Assembly (NCBI GenBank): GCA_002704625.1
Contig: PAGZ01000048.1
Coordinates: forward strand, 1-7,849
DNA: 7,849 nt
Reading direction: 5' to 3'
DNA from: Candidatus Pelagibacter sp.
Lineage (GTDB): Bacteria > Pseudomonadota > Alphaproteobacteria > Pelagibacterales > Pelagibacteraceae
Numbering within the stretch: the first letter of the stretch is position 1; each line of letters starts with the position of its first letter. Under the pieces are notes generated by a model. It was not told where the DNA came from, did not search any database, and was given only the letters and a program-made list of their open reading frames with translations. The translations under genes and the position numbers were made by a program. This document shows, piece by piece, positions 1-7,270 of the stretch.

Positions 1-1724
1 TTTCAATTTCCTCAGACCATTTATTTGGGGTTAGTAGTAAAAGTAAATATTTGGAAACTGACCAGACTTTTGCAATTAACTACTATGCTCATACGAAAAT
101 AATTAGTGAAAAAAAAATTTTGAATAATTCAGATAATAGTCTTGTTATAAGAACTAATTTTTTTGGAGAAGGACTTTATTATAGAAAGTCTTTTAGCGAT
201 GAAATTATAGACAAATTAAGTAGTGGACTAAAAGTATCTTTGTTTAATGATGTATACTTTAATCCAGTATCTATTTCTAAATTATCTAAAATAATATTAC
301 TTTTAATAAAAAAAAATTACAAAGGGATAATTAATATATCCTCAAATGAAAAAATAAGTAAATATCAATTCGGATTATTATTAGCTAAAGAATTTAAGTT
401 AAATAGAAAATTAATAATTCCAATTAAATTAAATTCTAAGAAAAACTTAATCAAAAGACCACATAACATGTGCCTAGATAATTCTAAATTGAAAAAAATT
501 CTTTATAGAGAAAATTTTTCAATTAAAGATCAAATTAAAAAACTTGATTATAAAACAAGAATAGAAAAATTTATTCCATATGGAAAACAATCAATTAATA
601 ATTCTGATATTAAATCTGTTAATGAAGTTCTAAAGAGTAATTATCTAACTCAGGGACCAAAAATTCAAGAATTTGAGAGAAAAGTTGCAAAGTTTGTGGG
701 TTCAAAATTTGCTGTTGCAGTTTCAAGTGCTTCAGCAGGTTTACATCTTTCTTGTTTAGCATATAACCTAAACAAGAAAAACAATCTCATCACCTCGCCT
801 ATAACTTTTATATCGTCAGCGAATTCTGCAAAACATTGTGGATCAAAAGTCATTTTTTCAGACATCGATTTAGATACAATTAATATTGATGAAAAAAATC
901 TTGAGAAAAAATTAAAAAAAATTAGATCAAATAGTCTTGTTATGCCAGTGCATTTTGCTGGCTTGCCATGTGAAATGAAAAAAATCAATAATTATAAGAA
1001 AAAATATAATTTTGATATTATTGAAGATGCGTCACATGCCTTAGGTGCTAAATATTTGTCAGGTGAAAAAGTTGGTTGTTGTAAATATTCGCTTGCAACA
1101 GTTTTTTCGTTTCATCCTGTCAAAATAGTTGCATCAGGAGAAGGAGGAATAATAACAACAAATAACAAAGACTTTTATGAAAAACTTGTTTCTTTAAGAT
1201 CTCATGGAATTGTAAGAGATAAAAAGAAATTTATCAATTCTCAGTTAAAAAATAGTGAATTTGCATATGAAATGCAGAATCTTGGCTTTAACTATAGAAT
1301 TACTGATGTTCAAAGTGCACTTGCAATCTCTCAACTTGATAGAATAAATAAATTTATAAAAAAAAGGCGTAGCATTGCAAAAATTTACGATAAGCATTTT
1401 TCAAATATTAAATCTATTGAATTACCACAAAAAAAATTTAGAGAGTTTAGTAGCAATCATTTATACATTCTAAGAATAAATTTTGATAGTCTAGGGGTTT
1501 CAAGGGAAGATTTAATGAAAAATCTTAAAAAATTTAATATCGGAACTCAAGTGCATTATATTCCATTACCAATGCAACCAATTTATTATGAAAAAAATTA
1601 TGAAAAAAAATATATAAATTCATCAAAATATTATAATTCTTGTTTATCAATTCCAATACATTATGATCTAAATTATACAGATCAGATGAAAATTATTAAA
1701 AAAATTAAATATTACACAAATTAA
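1..1724 (+). CDS. pseC: RmlD-type sugar-nucleotide reductase fused to PseC aminotransferase (5' partial)
   Basis: The frame is open through the left edge (first whole codon at 3), so the true start lies outside. The TTG at 51 is not the start, because conserved SDR sequence lies before it. N-terminal part, about 3-551: catalytic half of an RmlD/dTDP-4-dehydrorhamnose-reductase-like SDR. It has a Ser-Ser-Asp motif (9-17) and, with the spacing of Salmonella RmlD (from memory), YAHTK (84-98; catalytic Tyr and Lys). The Rossmann GxxGxxG is off-window. C-terminal part, about 558-1724, about 386 aa, the full PseC length: a DegT/DnrJ/EryC1-family PLP aminotransferase. It opens with FIPYGKQ and LTQGP, then IEDASHALGA (PLP Asp, residue 326 counting from nt 51) and FSFHPVK with the Schiff-base Lys 358, followed by SGEGG. 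PseC aminates C4 of UDP-4-keto-6-deoxy-L-AltNAc, the PseB product, using glutamate. No ATG, GTG or TTG lies at the junction, so a true fusion is likelier than two genes. The stop overlaps the pseB ATG (TAATG). The reductase substrate is unknown. Confidence 0.88.
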   Translation, partial: SISSDHLFGVSSKSKYLETDQTFAINYYAHTKIISEKKILNNSDNSLVIRTNFFGEGLYYRKSFSDEIIDKLSSGLKVSLFNDVYFNPVSISKLSKIILLLIKKNYKGIINISSNEKISKYQFGLLLAKEFKLNRKLIIPIKLNSKKNLIKRPHNMCLDNSKLKKILYRENFSIKDQIKKLDYKTRIEKFIPYGKQSINNSDIKSVNEVLKSNYLTQGPKIQEFERKVAKFVGSKFAVAVSSASAGLHLSCLAYNLNKKNNLITSPITFISSANSAKHCGSKVIFSDIDLDTINIDEKNLEKKLKKIRSNSLVMPVHFAGLPCEMKKINNYKKKYNFDIIEDASHALGAKYLSGEKVGCCKYSLATVFSFHPVKIVASGEGGIITTNNKDFYEKLVSLRSHGIVRDKKKFINSQLKNSEFAYEMQNLGFNYRITDVQSALAISQLDRINKFIKKRRSIAKIYDKHFSNIKSIELPQKKFREFSSNHLYILRINFDSLGVSREDLMKNLKKFNIGTQVHYIPLPMQPIYYEKNYEKKYINSSKYYNSCLSIPIHYDLNYTDQMKIIKKIKYYTN

Positions 1725-2707
1725 TGAGCTTTAAAAATAAAACCATTCTTGTTACTGGTGGAACTGGATCATTTGGTAATGCTTTTGTAGATTATTGTAT
1801 TAAAAAAAAATTATTTAAAAAAATAATAATTTTTTCAAGAGATGAAATGAAACAGTGGTTTATGAAAGAAAAATATAAAAAACATATCGAAAAATTAAGA
1901 TTTTTTATTGGTGATGTAAGAGATTATAGAAGACTAGAGAAAGCACTGATAGATGTTGATATGGTAATACATGCTGCAGCAACCAAAATCGTCTCTACTG
2001 CTGAATATGACCCATTTGAGTGTGTGAAAACAAACATAGTTGGAGCTATGAATGTAATTGACGCTTGTATTAACCGGAATATTCCGAAAGTATTAGCACT
2101 ATCAACTGATAAAGCATGTAATCCGATTAATTTATACGGTTCAACAAAGTTAGCCTCAGATAAATTATTCATTGCTTCAAATCATTATGCATCAAAATCA
2201 AGTACAAAATTTTCAATCATGAGATATGGTAATGTAATAAATTCTAGAGGTTCGGTAATACCTTTTTTTTTAGAAATGAAACATTTAAACAAGCCCTTAC
2301 CAGTTACTGATAAAAATATGACAAGATTCTTTATTTCATTAAATGATGCAGTAATCTCCTGTTTGAATGCTTTCGCAAACATGATTGGTGGTGAAATCTT
2401 TGTAAAAAAATGTAAATCATCAAATATTTTGGATTTAGCAAAAACGATAAGCAACAAAATTGAAATTATTGGAATAAGGCCAGGCGAAAAAATCCATGAA
2501 ATTATGATAGATAAAAATGACTGTAATAATACGTATGAATTTAAAGATCACTTCAGGATTGTTCCAAGGATATTTTCAAAAAAAATAGTAAATGAAATTA
2601 GCAAAGGGGGGAATTTAGTTAAAAAAAATTTCGAATATGCCTCAAATATTAATAATGAATGGCTTTCAAAAAAAGAAATTCAAAAAGCTGTAAATTTTAG
2701 TAAATAA
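1724..2707 (+). CDS. pseB: UDP-N-acetylglucosamine 4,6-dehydratase/5-epimerase PseB
   Basis: A 327-aa cytoplasmic extended SDR, normal length for PseB/FlaA1. It converts UDP-GlcNAc to UDP-2-acetamido-2,6-dideoxy-beta-L-arabino-hex-4-ulose, the first step of pseudaminic acid synthesis and the substrate of the PseC domain encoded just upstream. Seen: NADP-binding TGGTGSFG at residues 11-18; GDVRD at 63-67; STDKACNPINLYGSTK with Asp129, Lys130 and Tyr138, the same spacing as Asp132/Lys133/Tyr141 of H. pylori FlaA1; RYGNV at 167-171; and RPGEKIHE at 252-259. The retained YxxxK Tyr argues against CapE/WbjB/FnlA, where Met replaces it. The ATG at 1724 shares its A with the preceding TAA stop, which suggests translational coupling; no Shine-Dalgarno is visible. 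The order (pseC before pseB) reverses the usual pseB-pseC order. It contains an in-frame run of nine T at 2263-2271. Confidence 0.93.
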   Translation: MSFKNKTILVTGGTGSFGNAFVDYCIKKKLFKKIIIFSRDEMKQWFMKEKYKKHIEKLRFFIGDVRDYRRLEKALIDVDMVIHAAATKIVSTAEYDPFECVKTNIVGAMNVIDACINRNIPKVLALSTDKACNPINLYGSTKLASDKLFIASNHYASKSSTKFSIMRYGNVINSRGSVIPFFLEMKHLNKPLPVTDKNMTRFFISLNDAVISCLNAFANMIGGEIFVKKCKSSNILDLAKTISNKIEIIGIRPGEKIHEIMIDKNDCNNTYEFKDHFRIVPRIFSKKIVNEISKGGNLVKKNFEYASNINNEWLSKKEIQKAVNFSK

Positions 2708-2719
2708 AATTTAAACTTA

Positions 2720-3980
2720 ATGACAAAAAATATAGTCATAGTTGGTGCTGGCTTAACCGGCTTATCAATTGCTAAAATTTTAAATAAAGAAAAAAATATT
2801 TGCCTAATAGAAGCATCTAATAATTTAGGTGGAATATTAAGTTCTATAAAATTTGATAAAGATTATTTTGATTTTGGAACTCATTTTTTAAGAGAGACAG
2901 GGGTTAAAACGCTAGATAGAATTTTATTTAAAGAATTAAAAAAAAAATGGGCTAATTATTTAATTTTAAAATCTGGAAGTATCTATAACAATAAAACAGA
3001 ATACAATCAATTTGTAAATTTGAAAGATACTAAATTTTCTAAAAGTTTAATTGATAATTTAATCAATAATAAAATTAGAGGAAAAATAAAAATTAAGAAT
3101 GAAAAAGATAGGTGCTTAAATGATTATGGAAAACTTATTACAGATAAAATAATAGAACCAAAAATTCAAAAAATCACATCTAGATTATTAAAAGATTTAC
3201 CAATCAACTTTTCTAAGAAATTTAATTTTGGAAGATTCAATCTTGATGATGATCTTCTTTCAAAAAATCTAAAAAAAAATAAGAATTTGGACAAAATATT
3301 GAGTTTTAAGTACAATCATCAAGGAATTTCAGGATTAAAAAATTATTATCCAAAAACCGGGGGAATAAATAAATTTAAAGACTTTTTTATAGGCAGAAAA
3401 TTAAAAATTTATTTTAATGAAAAAGTCCAAAAGGTTGAAATAAAAAATAAAAACATTCTAAACTTAACCACAAATAAAAGATCACTAAAAGTCGATAAAT
3501 TGTATTGGACTGCTGATAGAAATATTTTTTATAATTTGGCTTTCAAAAAAAAATATAATTATAAACAAGATTCAATTTTTTGGAATTTTGTAAATATAAA
3601 ATCAAATAATCCATTTAAGTCTAAATGTTTTTATTTAAACATTTTTAATTCAAGTACCAACGCAATAAGATTAACAATTTATAAAAATTTCCAAAAAAGA
3701 GTATCAAATAATATGACTTTGGAATTTGTATCTAAACATAAAAAAAAAAACTAGACTTAGTACAGTCGAAAATCTATTACTCAAATATAATATTATTAAT
3801 AAAAATGATAAAATAAAGATAATTAATCAAATTCCACTTAAATTGAATTATTATCTTGATCATAAAAAATTTAATAAATTTAATAATTTTAGAAATGTTT
3901 TTTTTAGTAATAACAATTATTTCGAGCAAAAAAATCAAGAAGAGAATTTAATTAATATATATAATTCTTTAAAAGAATGA
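2720..3980 (+). pseudogene. FAD-dependent amine-oxidase-like oxidoreductase, split by a one-base frameshift
   Basis: Two frames make one protein. Frame one (2720-3754, 344 aa) starts MTKNIVIVGAGLTG, a dinucleotide-binding beta-alpha-beta with GxGxxG at residues 9-14, acidic Glu31, and LGG at 36-38. DFGTHF (51-56) resembles the phytoene-desaturase, protoporphyrinogen-oxidase and UDP-galactopyranose-mutase superfamily. YPKTGGINKF and a later YWTAD stretch fit the second FAD contact region. Frame one stops just after a run of 11 A. The next frame continues at once to 3980 with the expected C-terminal region (STVENLLLKYNII, then IPLKLNYYL). Removing one A gives a 419-aa protein, a usual length for this family. 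The TTG at 3726 is not credible as a start. The gap from pseB is 12 nt with no Shine-Dalgarno. Its substrate cannot be named; a role on a nucleotide or lipid-linked sugar is inferred from context. It may be a real pseudogene, a sequence error, or a gene rescued by slippage. The domain call is firm; its status is not. Confidence 0.8.
3740..3750 (+). repeat. A11 homopolymer at the frameshift point
   Basis: Eleven consecutive A lie between CAT and CTAG. In the upstream frame they read three Lys codons, then AAC and TAG stop. With 10 (or 13) A the reading continues as Lys-Thr-Arg-Leu-Ser into the downstream frame. Runs of this length are prone to RNA polymerase slippage, to replication slippage and to sequencing indels. 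Confidence 0.9.
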
Positions 3981-5608
3981 ATAAAAAATATCTTAGAAAA
4001 AAGATAGCAGGTATCTTATATTTTAAAAAAAATATTTATAAACTTAAACAAATTGATAGTATTTTCAAAAAAAGTTTAAAAATAGATTATAATTTTAATA
4101 AAAAAAAATTTTCTAGCTACCTTTTCAAAAATAAAGAAAATGCAAAAAGGGTACTAAAATCAAAATTAAATAATAATTTTTTTGCTTGGTATAAGAGTTT
4201 TAATCAAGAAGGTTTTTTAAGTCAATTAGTTTCATCATTTCCAAATAATAAATATTCACATAGTATAATTCTTCCATTATGTGATCAGCAAATAAAATTT
4301 TTAGAAAATAATGAAAATTTAAACGTAAATATTATATTATCCAAAACATTTTTCATTTTATTAGTTTTAATTAACTTGTTCAAAGGATTATTATTTTCGC
4401 TTAAAATAATTTTTTTAAGTTTAATAAAAGGTTTTTTTCTCAAAAAAAAATTAGAAAAAAAAATTTTTTTTGATTTAGAGTTAGAAAAAAAAGATATTTC
4501 GCACATAGATAAATATAATGATTTTTTTGTAATCAATCAGTTTGTAAAAAAATTTAGAATTAGAGAAAAAACAATTATTTATGTTAAACCTAAATACAAC
4601 TTTATTTTTAATGAAAATTATAAATATAATTTAAAGGAAAATATCAGCTTGTCTTTTAAAAAGGACCCTTACCCTCTTATAAGATCGCCAATTAAACTAA
4701 TAAAATTTTTATTTTGGTTTATATTAGGATTTTTTATATCGATTTATTCTATGTTAATGCTTAATTGGATTAATCCCTTTTTATTTTTTGAGGCAACCAA
4801 ATCTAAAATATTTGATTATGCTGAAAAGGACGACGTTATTGAAATTTTCTTATCCCCATATAATGGAAGCTTAAATAAATCTCTTTGGCAAATTGACTGT
4901 AAAAATAAAGTTAAAAGATCTTATCTATATTTTTATTCAACTAATGGTGATGGTGTTAAAACTAAATATGGTTACCCTCAAAATAATAGTAATTGGCCAG
5001 TGACAGATTATGATAATTATTTAGTTTGGGATAATTATCAAAAAAAAGTATTATATGAATTTGGTAACTTGGTGAAGTCAAAAATTATTACAATCGGGCC
5101 AATGATAAACCAAATAAAATCAAACGATAAAGATTTGATATTACCAAAAAATTATGTTTCGATTTTTGATATAACTCCATATAGATTAAGTAATAATTTA
5201 ACAAACATTTTTTCAATAATTACACCTGATTATGTAAACAAATTTTTAAATGATATTTTTAATGTTTGCAAAGATTTAGATTTAAGCATTGTTCATAAAA
5301 AAAAGAAAAAAATTGATAAAAAAATTTTATCTAAAAAATATTATAATTGGTTAGATGTTTTAGAAAAGGATAAAAGATATTTATCTTTGAATGATAACGT
5401 TTCTGTTGAATATCTAATTAAAAATTCAAAATTAGTAATTTCATTTCCATATACATCTACATCAATAATTGCAAAAAAATTAGATATACCAACTATTTTT
5501 TATGACCCTTCTGGCTTAATAGATATAAATGAAAAAAATTTTTCACATGGTATTCGTGTGATTAGTGATATTGATAATTTAAGAGAATTTCTAAGTAGTT
5601 TTAAGTAA
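3977..5608 (+). CDS. Membrane-associated glycosyltransferase-like protein, PFTS-motif polysaccharide biosynthesis type
   Basis: A 543-aa protein probably acting at the inner face of the cytoplasmic membrane. Seen: a basic N-terminal region (1-110), a hydrophobic stretch at about 121-150, a second at about 240-262, then a soluble C-terminal region (about 283-543). The last has the look of a GT-B nucleotide-sugar-binding domain: SVEYLIKNSKLVISF, then PYTSTSIIAKKL at 491-502, and PTIFYDPSG at 505-513. The PYTS sequence in this setting resembles the 'polysaccharide biosynthesis PFTS motif' family, here with Tyr for Phe; this is recalled from family descriptions, not searched. No signal peptide is evident. 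Its ATG overlaps the stop of the preceding frame by ATGA, so translation is probably coupled to that frame, with only a weak AAAAGA before the start. A role transferring the sugar made by the PseB/PseC products is inferred. It is the most AT-rich gene in the window. Confidence 0.7.
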   Translation: MNKKYLRKKIAGILYFKKNIYKLKQIDSIFKKSLKIDYNFNKKKFSSYLFKNKENAKRVLKSKLNNNFFAWYKSFNQEGFLSQLVSSFPNNKYSHSIILPLCDQQIKFLENNENLNVNIILSKTFFILLVLINLFKGLLFSLKIIFLSLIKGFFLKKKLEKKIFFDLELEKKDISHIDKYNDFFVINQFVKKFRIREKTIIYVKPKYNFIFNENYKYNLKENISLSFKKDPYPLIRSPIKLIKFLFWFILGFFISIYSMLMLNWINPFLFFEATKSKIFDYAEKDDVIEIFLSPYNGSLNKSLWQIDCKNKVKRSYLYFYSTNGDGVKTKYGYPQNNSNWPVTDYDNYLVWDNYQKKVLYEFGNLVKSKIITIGPMINQIKSNDKDLILPKNYVSIFDITPYRLSNNLTNIFSIITPDYVNKFLNDIFNVCKDLDLSIVHKKKKKIDKKILSKKYYNWLDVLEKDKRYLSLNDNVSVEYLIKNSKLVISFPYTSTSIIAKKLDIPTIFYDPSGLIDINEKNFSHGIRVISDIDNLREFLSSFK

Positions 5609-5629
5609 TTTTAAGCTAAGTTTATCAAA

Positions 5630-5651
5630 AAAAATAATTTTAATTATTTTT
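5630..5651. terminator. Possible weak bidirectional terminator between convergent genes
   Basis: A perfect 10-bp inverted repeat (AAAAATAATT / AATTATTTTT, 2-nt centre) lies where the two operons converge, 22 nt after the rightward stop and overlapping the leftward stop. The stem is entirely A/T with T-rich flanks on both strands. Position supports a terminator, but stability is low and such repeats arise easily at this base composition. Confidence 0.3.
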
Positions 5652-6293
5652 CTTTAATATGAGATACCAAAATGCTGACATATATTTTTTGTTTATGTTA
5701 GTATCTTGTAAGTGATTGATTTCAATTATCTTAAAATCTTTCGATAAATTAAATATTTCTTTTTTAGAAAAAAAACTTGCTATCATACCATTTGAAACTC
5801 TCATTATTTGCTTGAAAAATAATTTTGATTTTATCTTTTTATTTTCAGTGTGTTTGCTGCTGAAAACATGAGAAATGAAATATCCATTTTTTTTAAGAGC
5901 CAACTTAATTTTTTTGTAAATTTTATTAATATTTTTTTTTTTATTGTGTGTAATTGATCCCCTATCAATAATTAAATCATATTTTTCTTTGCCAAAATTA
6001 TATTCATTAAAGTCAGCACATATAAATTTACATTTATTTGATTTTACAATTTTTTTAGCTTCTTTAATTATTGATTTAGATCCATCAATTGAAACTACAT
6101 TTTTAAATCCAAAATCTATTAAAAATTTTGTATTATTTCCTGAACCACAACCTAAATCTAGTGCATTTAGTCTTTTTAATTTTTTGTCATTAAATATTCT
6201 ATTTACAGCTGAAACTATACTTGTGTAAGGATATTTATTTATTTGTCTTTTCTTTTTATAAATTTCCGTTTCCCATTTTTTATCAAAATTCAA
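5640..6293 (-). CDS. Class I SAM-dependent methyltransferase (TTG start)
   Basis: A 217-aa cytoplasmic class I methyltransferase. Seen: motif I ALDLGCGSGN at residues 44-53; acidic Asp70 at the end of strand 2 (VVSIDGS) for the ribose hydroxyls; a motif II-like CADFNEYNF (92-100) before YDLIIDRGSITH (105-116); and post-motif NGYFISHVF (136-144). The compact Rossmann core without an added domain suits a small-molecule or sugar methyltransferase. Acceptor and position (O or N) cannot be read from sequence. The start is TTG: the frame is closed by a TAA at 6309-6311 and the next in-frame Met is residue 164, after all SAM motifs. A GGGGG run (6301-6305, minus strand) sits 7 nt before the TTG and may act as ribosome binding site. 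The gap after the acyltransferase stop is 2 nt, so the two are co-transcribed. It has an in-frame A11 tract at 5932-5942. Methylation of a glycan sugar is inferred. Confidence 0.85.
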   Translation of the reverse strand: MNFDKKWETEIYKKKRQINKYPYTSIVSAVNRIFNDKKLKRLNALDLGCGSGNNTKFLIDFGFKNVVSIDGSKSIIKEAKKIVKSNKCKFICADFNEYNFGKEKYDLIIDRGSITHNKKKNINKIYKKIKLALKKNGYFISHVFSSKHTENKKIKSKLFFKQIMRVSNGMIASFFSKKEIFNLSKDFKIIEINHLQDTNINKKYMSAFWYLILKKNN

Positions 6294-6295
6294 AG

Positions 6296-7270
6296 CTAAA
6301 CCCCCGTGTTAAGTTTTAAATTATAATATGGCATCAAATATCCCCCGAATTTAATTTTAGATTTTGAATTATTGGGACTATTCATACCTTCAAAATCTAA
6401 TTCCTCAATTCCATTTTTAGATAATTCAATTATTGATTTAAAAATAGAAAAAATACTTATTAAGTTATTGTTATTAACAATACTTGATCTTCCACTATGT
6501 AAAAAAATTGATTTATTTTTTATTAAACTAAATATTGTCATAAATACAGGCTCAGAGTTTTCAAAAGTTACAAACATTTTTAACAATTTTTTTTTTTCAA
6601 GATTTTCGTAAACTTTAAAAATTTTTTCATAGTGAGTATTATCCATTTCTTTATTGTGAATTTTATATGATGAATTTTTTAATGAAAAAAAAATTTTTTT
6701 TGAGAATAACTCTTTAAATTCATATTTTTTAGTAAGTGAGTTTCTTATTTCTCTTCTATTTGTTTCAGAAGAATTTATAAATATTTTACTATTCATATAA
6801 TTTTTTTCATCAAGATTTTTAATTTCACTCAAATACGTATACTTTATTTTAATTTCATATCCTTTTTTTGTATCTGGATAACCGCGCCAAATATAAGGTC
6901 TGATATCATTAGTATAAAAATCATAAGAAATTAATATCTCATTAAAATTAGTTGTTAGAAATTTGTTGATTGCATCATTAATAATAAACTTCATTGAATT
7001 TGCTGAGGATAGTTTTATATTAGTAAATTCTTTATAATTAATAGGAGTATAAATACTAAAAGTTGGTAATATAATATTTTTATCTTTTGTCACTAAGCTA
7101 AATGAAGCAATAATTTCGTTATTCTTATATACAAAATATTTTTTAATTTCTTTCTCTAAATTGATAATTTCTGATAGTGAATAGAAACTTTTATTAATGG
7201 ACTCCATTATAAATTCATCCCACAATAAATCATAGGTTGTTTCTTTAATTGTTATGTTTTCTTTTGACAT
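6296..7270 (-). CDS. FemAB/GNAT-like acyltransferase
   Basis: A 324-aa protein with no signal peptide or membrane segment, matching the pattern of FemAB-like / Acetyltransf_6 proteins built from tandem GNAT folds. Seen: DIRPYIWRGY at residues 122-131 followed by KYTY (143-146), a recurring motif in this group; NRREIR at 171-176, like the basic stretch in the middle of FemAB-like proteins; FLHSGRSS at 256-263; and a C-terminal LDFEGMNSP (291-299) and KFGG (307-310) then PYYNLKL, resembling the conserved FemAB ending. Such enzymes transfer acyl or aminoacyl groups to amines, from acyl-CoA or aminoacyl-tRNA. In a polysaccharide island an amino sugar is a likely acceptor (inference). The ATG at 7268-7270 is the only standard start after an in-frame stop at 7286-7288. 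No Shine-Dalgarno is seen. It is the first gene of a leftward pair with the methyltransferase. It has an in-frame A11 tract at 6587-6597. Confidence 0.72.
   Translation of the reverse strand: MSKENITIKETTYDLLWDEFIMESINKSFYSLSEIINLEKEIKKYFVYKNNEIIASFSLVTKDKNIILPTFSIYTPINYKEFTNIKLSSANSMKFIINDAINKFLTTNFNEILISYDFYTNDIRPYIWRGYPDTKKGYEIKIKYTYLSEIKNLDEKNYMNSKIFINSSETNRREIRNSLTKKYEFKELFSKKIFFSLKNSSYKIHNKEMDNTHYEKIFKVYENLEKKKLLKMFVTFENSEPVFMTIFSLIKNKSIFLHSGRSSIVNNNNLISIFSIFKSIIELSKNGIEELDFEGMNSPNNSKSKIKFGGYLMPYYNLKLNTGV

Noticed and set aside
51..53. TTG as the start codon of the first gene
   Set aside because: The frame is open to the left edge, and the 16 codons before it hold the Ser-Ser-Asp motif of the reductase at the correct distance from YxxxK. 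The real start lies outside the window.
552..560. A separate pseC gene starting near FIPYGKQ
   Set aside because: No ATG, GTG or TTG and no ribosome-binding sequence occur at the junction, only an ATA, and the frame is continuous. A fusion explains it better.
665..988. Antisense open frame of 107 codons opposite the PseC region
   Set aside because: It lies opposite strongly conserved aminotransferase sequence, has no recognisable motif, and is a composition shadow.
1924..2457. Two antisense open frames (1924-2172 and 2185-2457) opposite pseB
   Set aside because: Both are opposite conserved PseB motifs and have no domain features or start signals.
3726..3980. A separate 84-aa protein
   Set aside because: It would start at a TTG inside the FAD gene, and its sequence is the natural C-terminus of that gene after a one-base shift at the A11 run.
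4285..4536. Antisense open frame opposite the glycosyltransferase-like gene
   Set aside because: It is a Lys/Phe-rich low-complexity product of complementing an AT-rich gene, with no motif.
5598..5620. Two copies of TTTTAAG near the end of the rightward operon
   Set aside because: The repeat is 7 bp and A/T-rich, expected by chance at this composition.
5944..6228. Rightward open frame opposite the methyltransferase
   Set aside because: The opposite strand encodes clear SAM-binding motifs; this frame shows none.
6372..6611. Rightward open frame opposite the acyltransferase
   Set aside because: It is opposite the conserved FemAB-like C-terminal motifs and has no features of its own.
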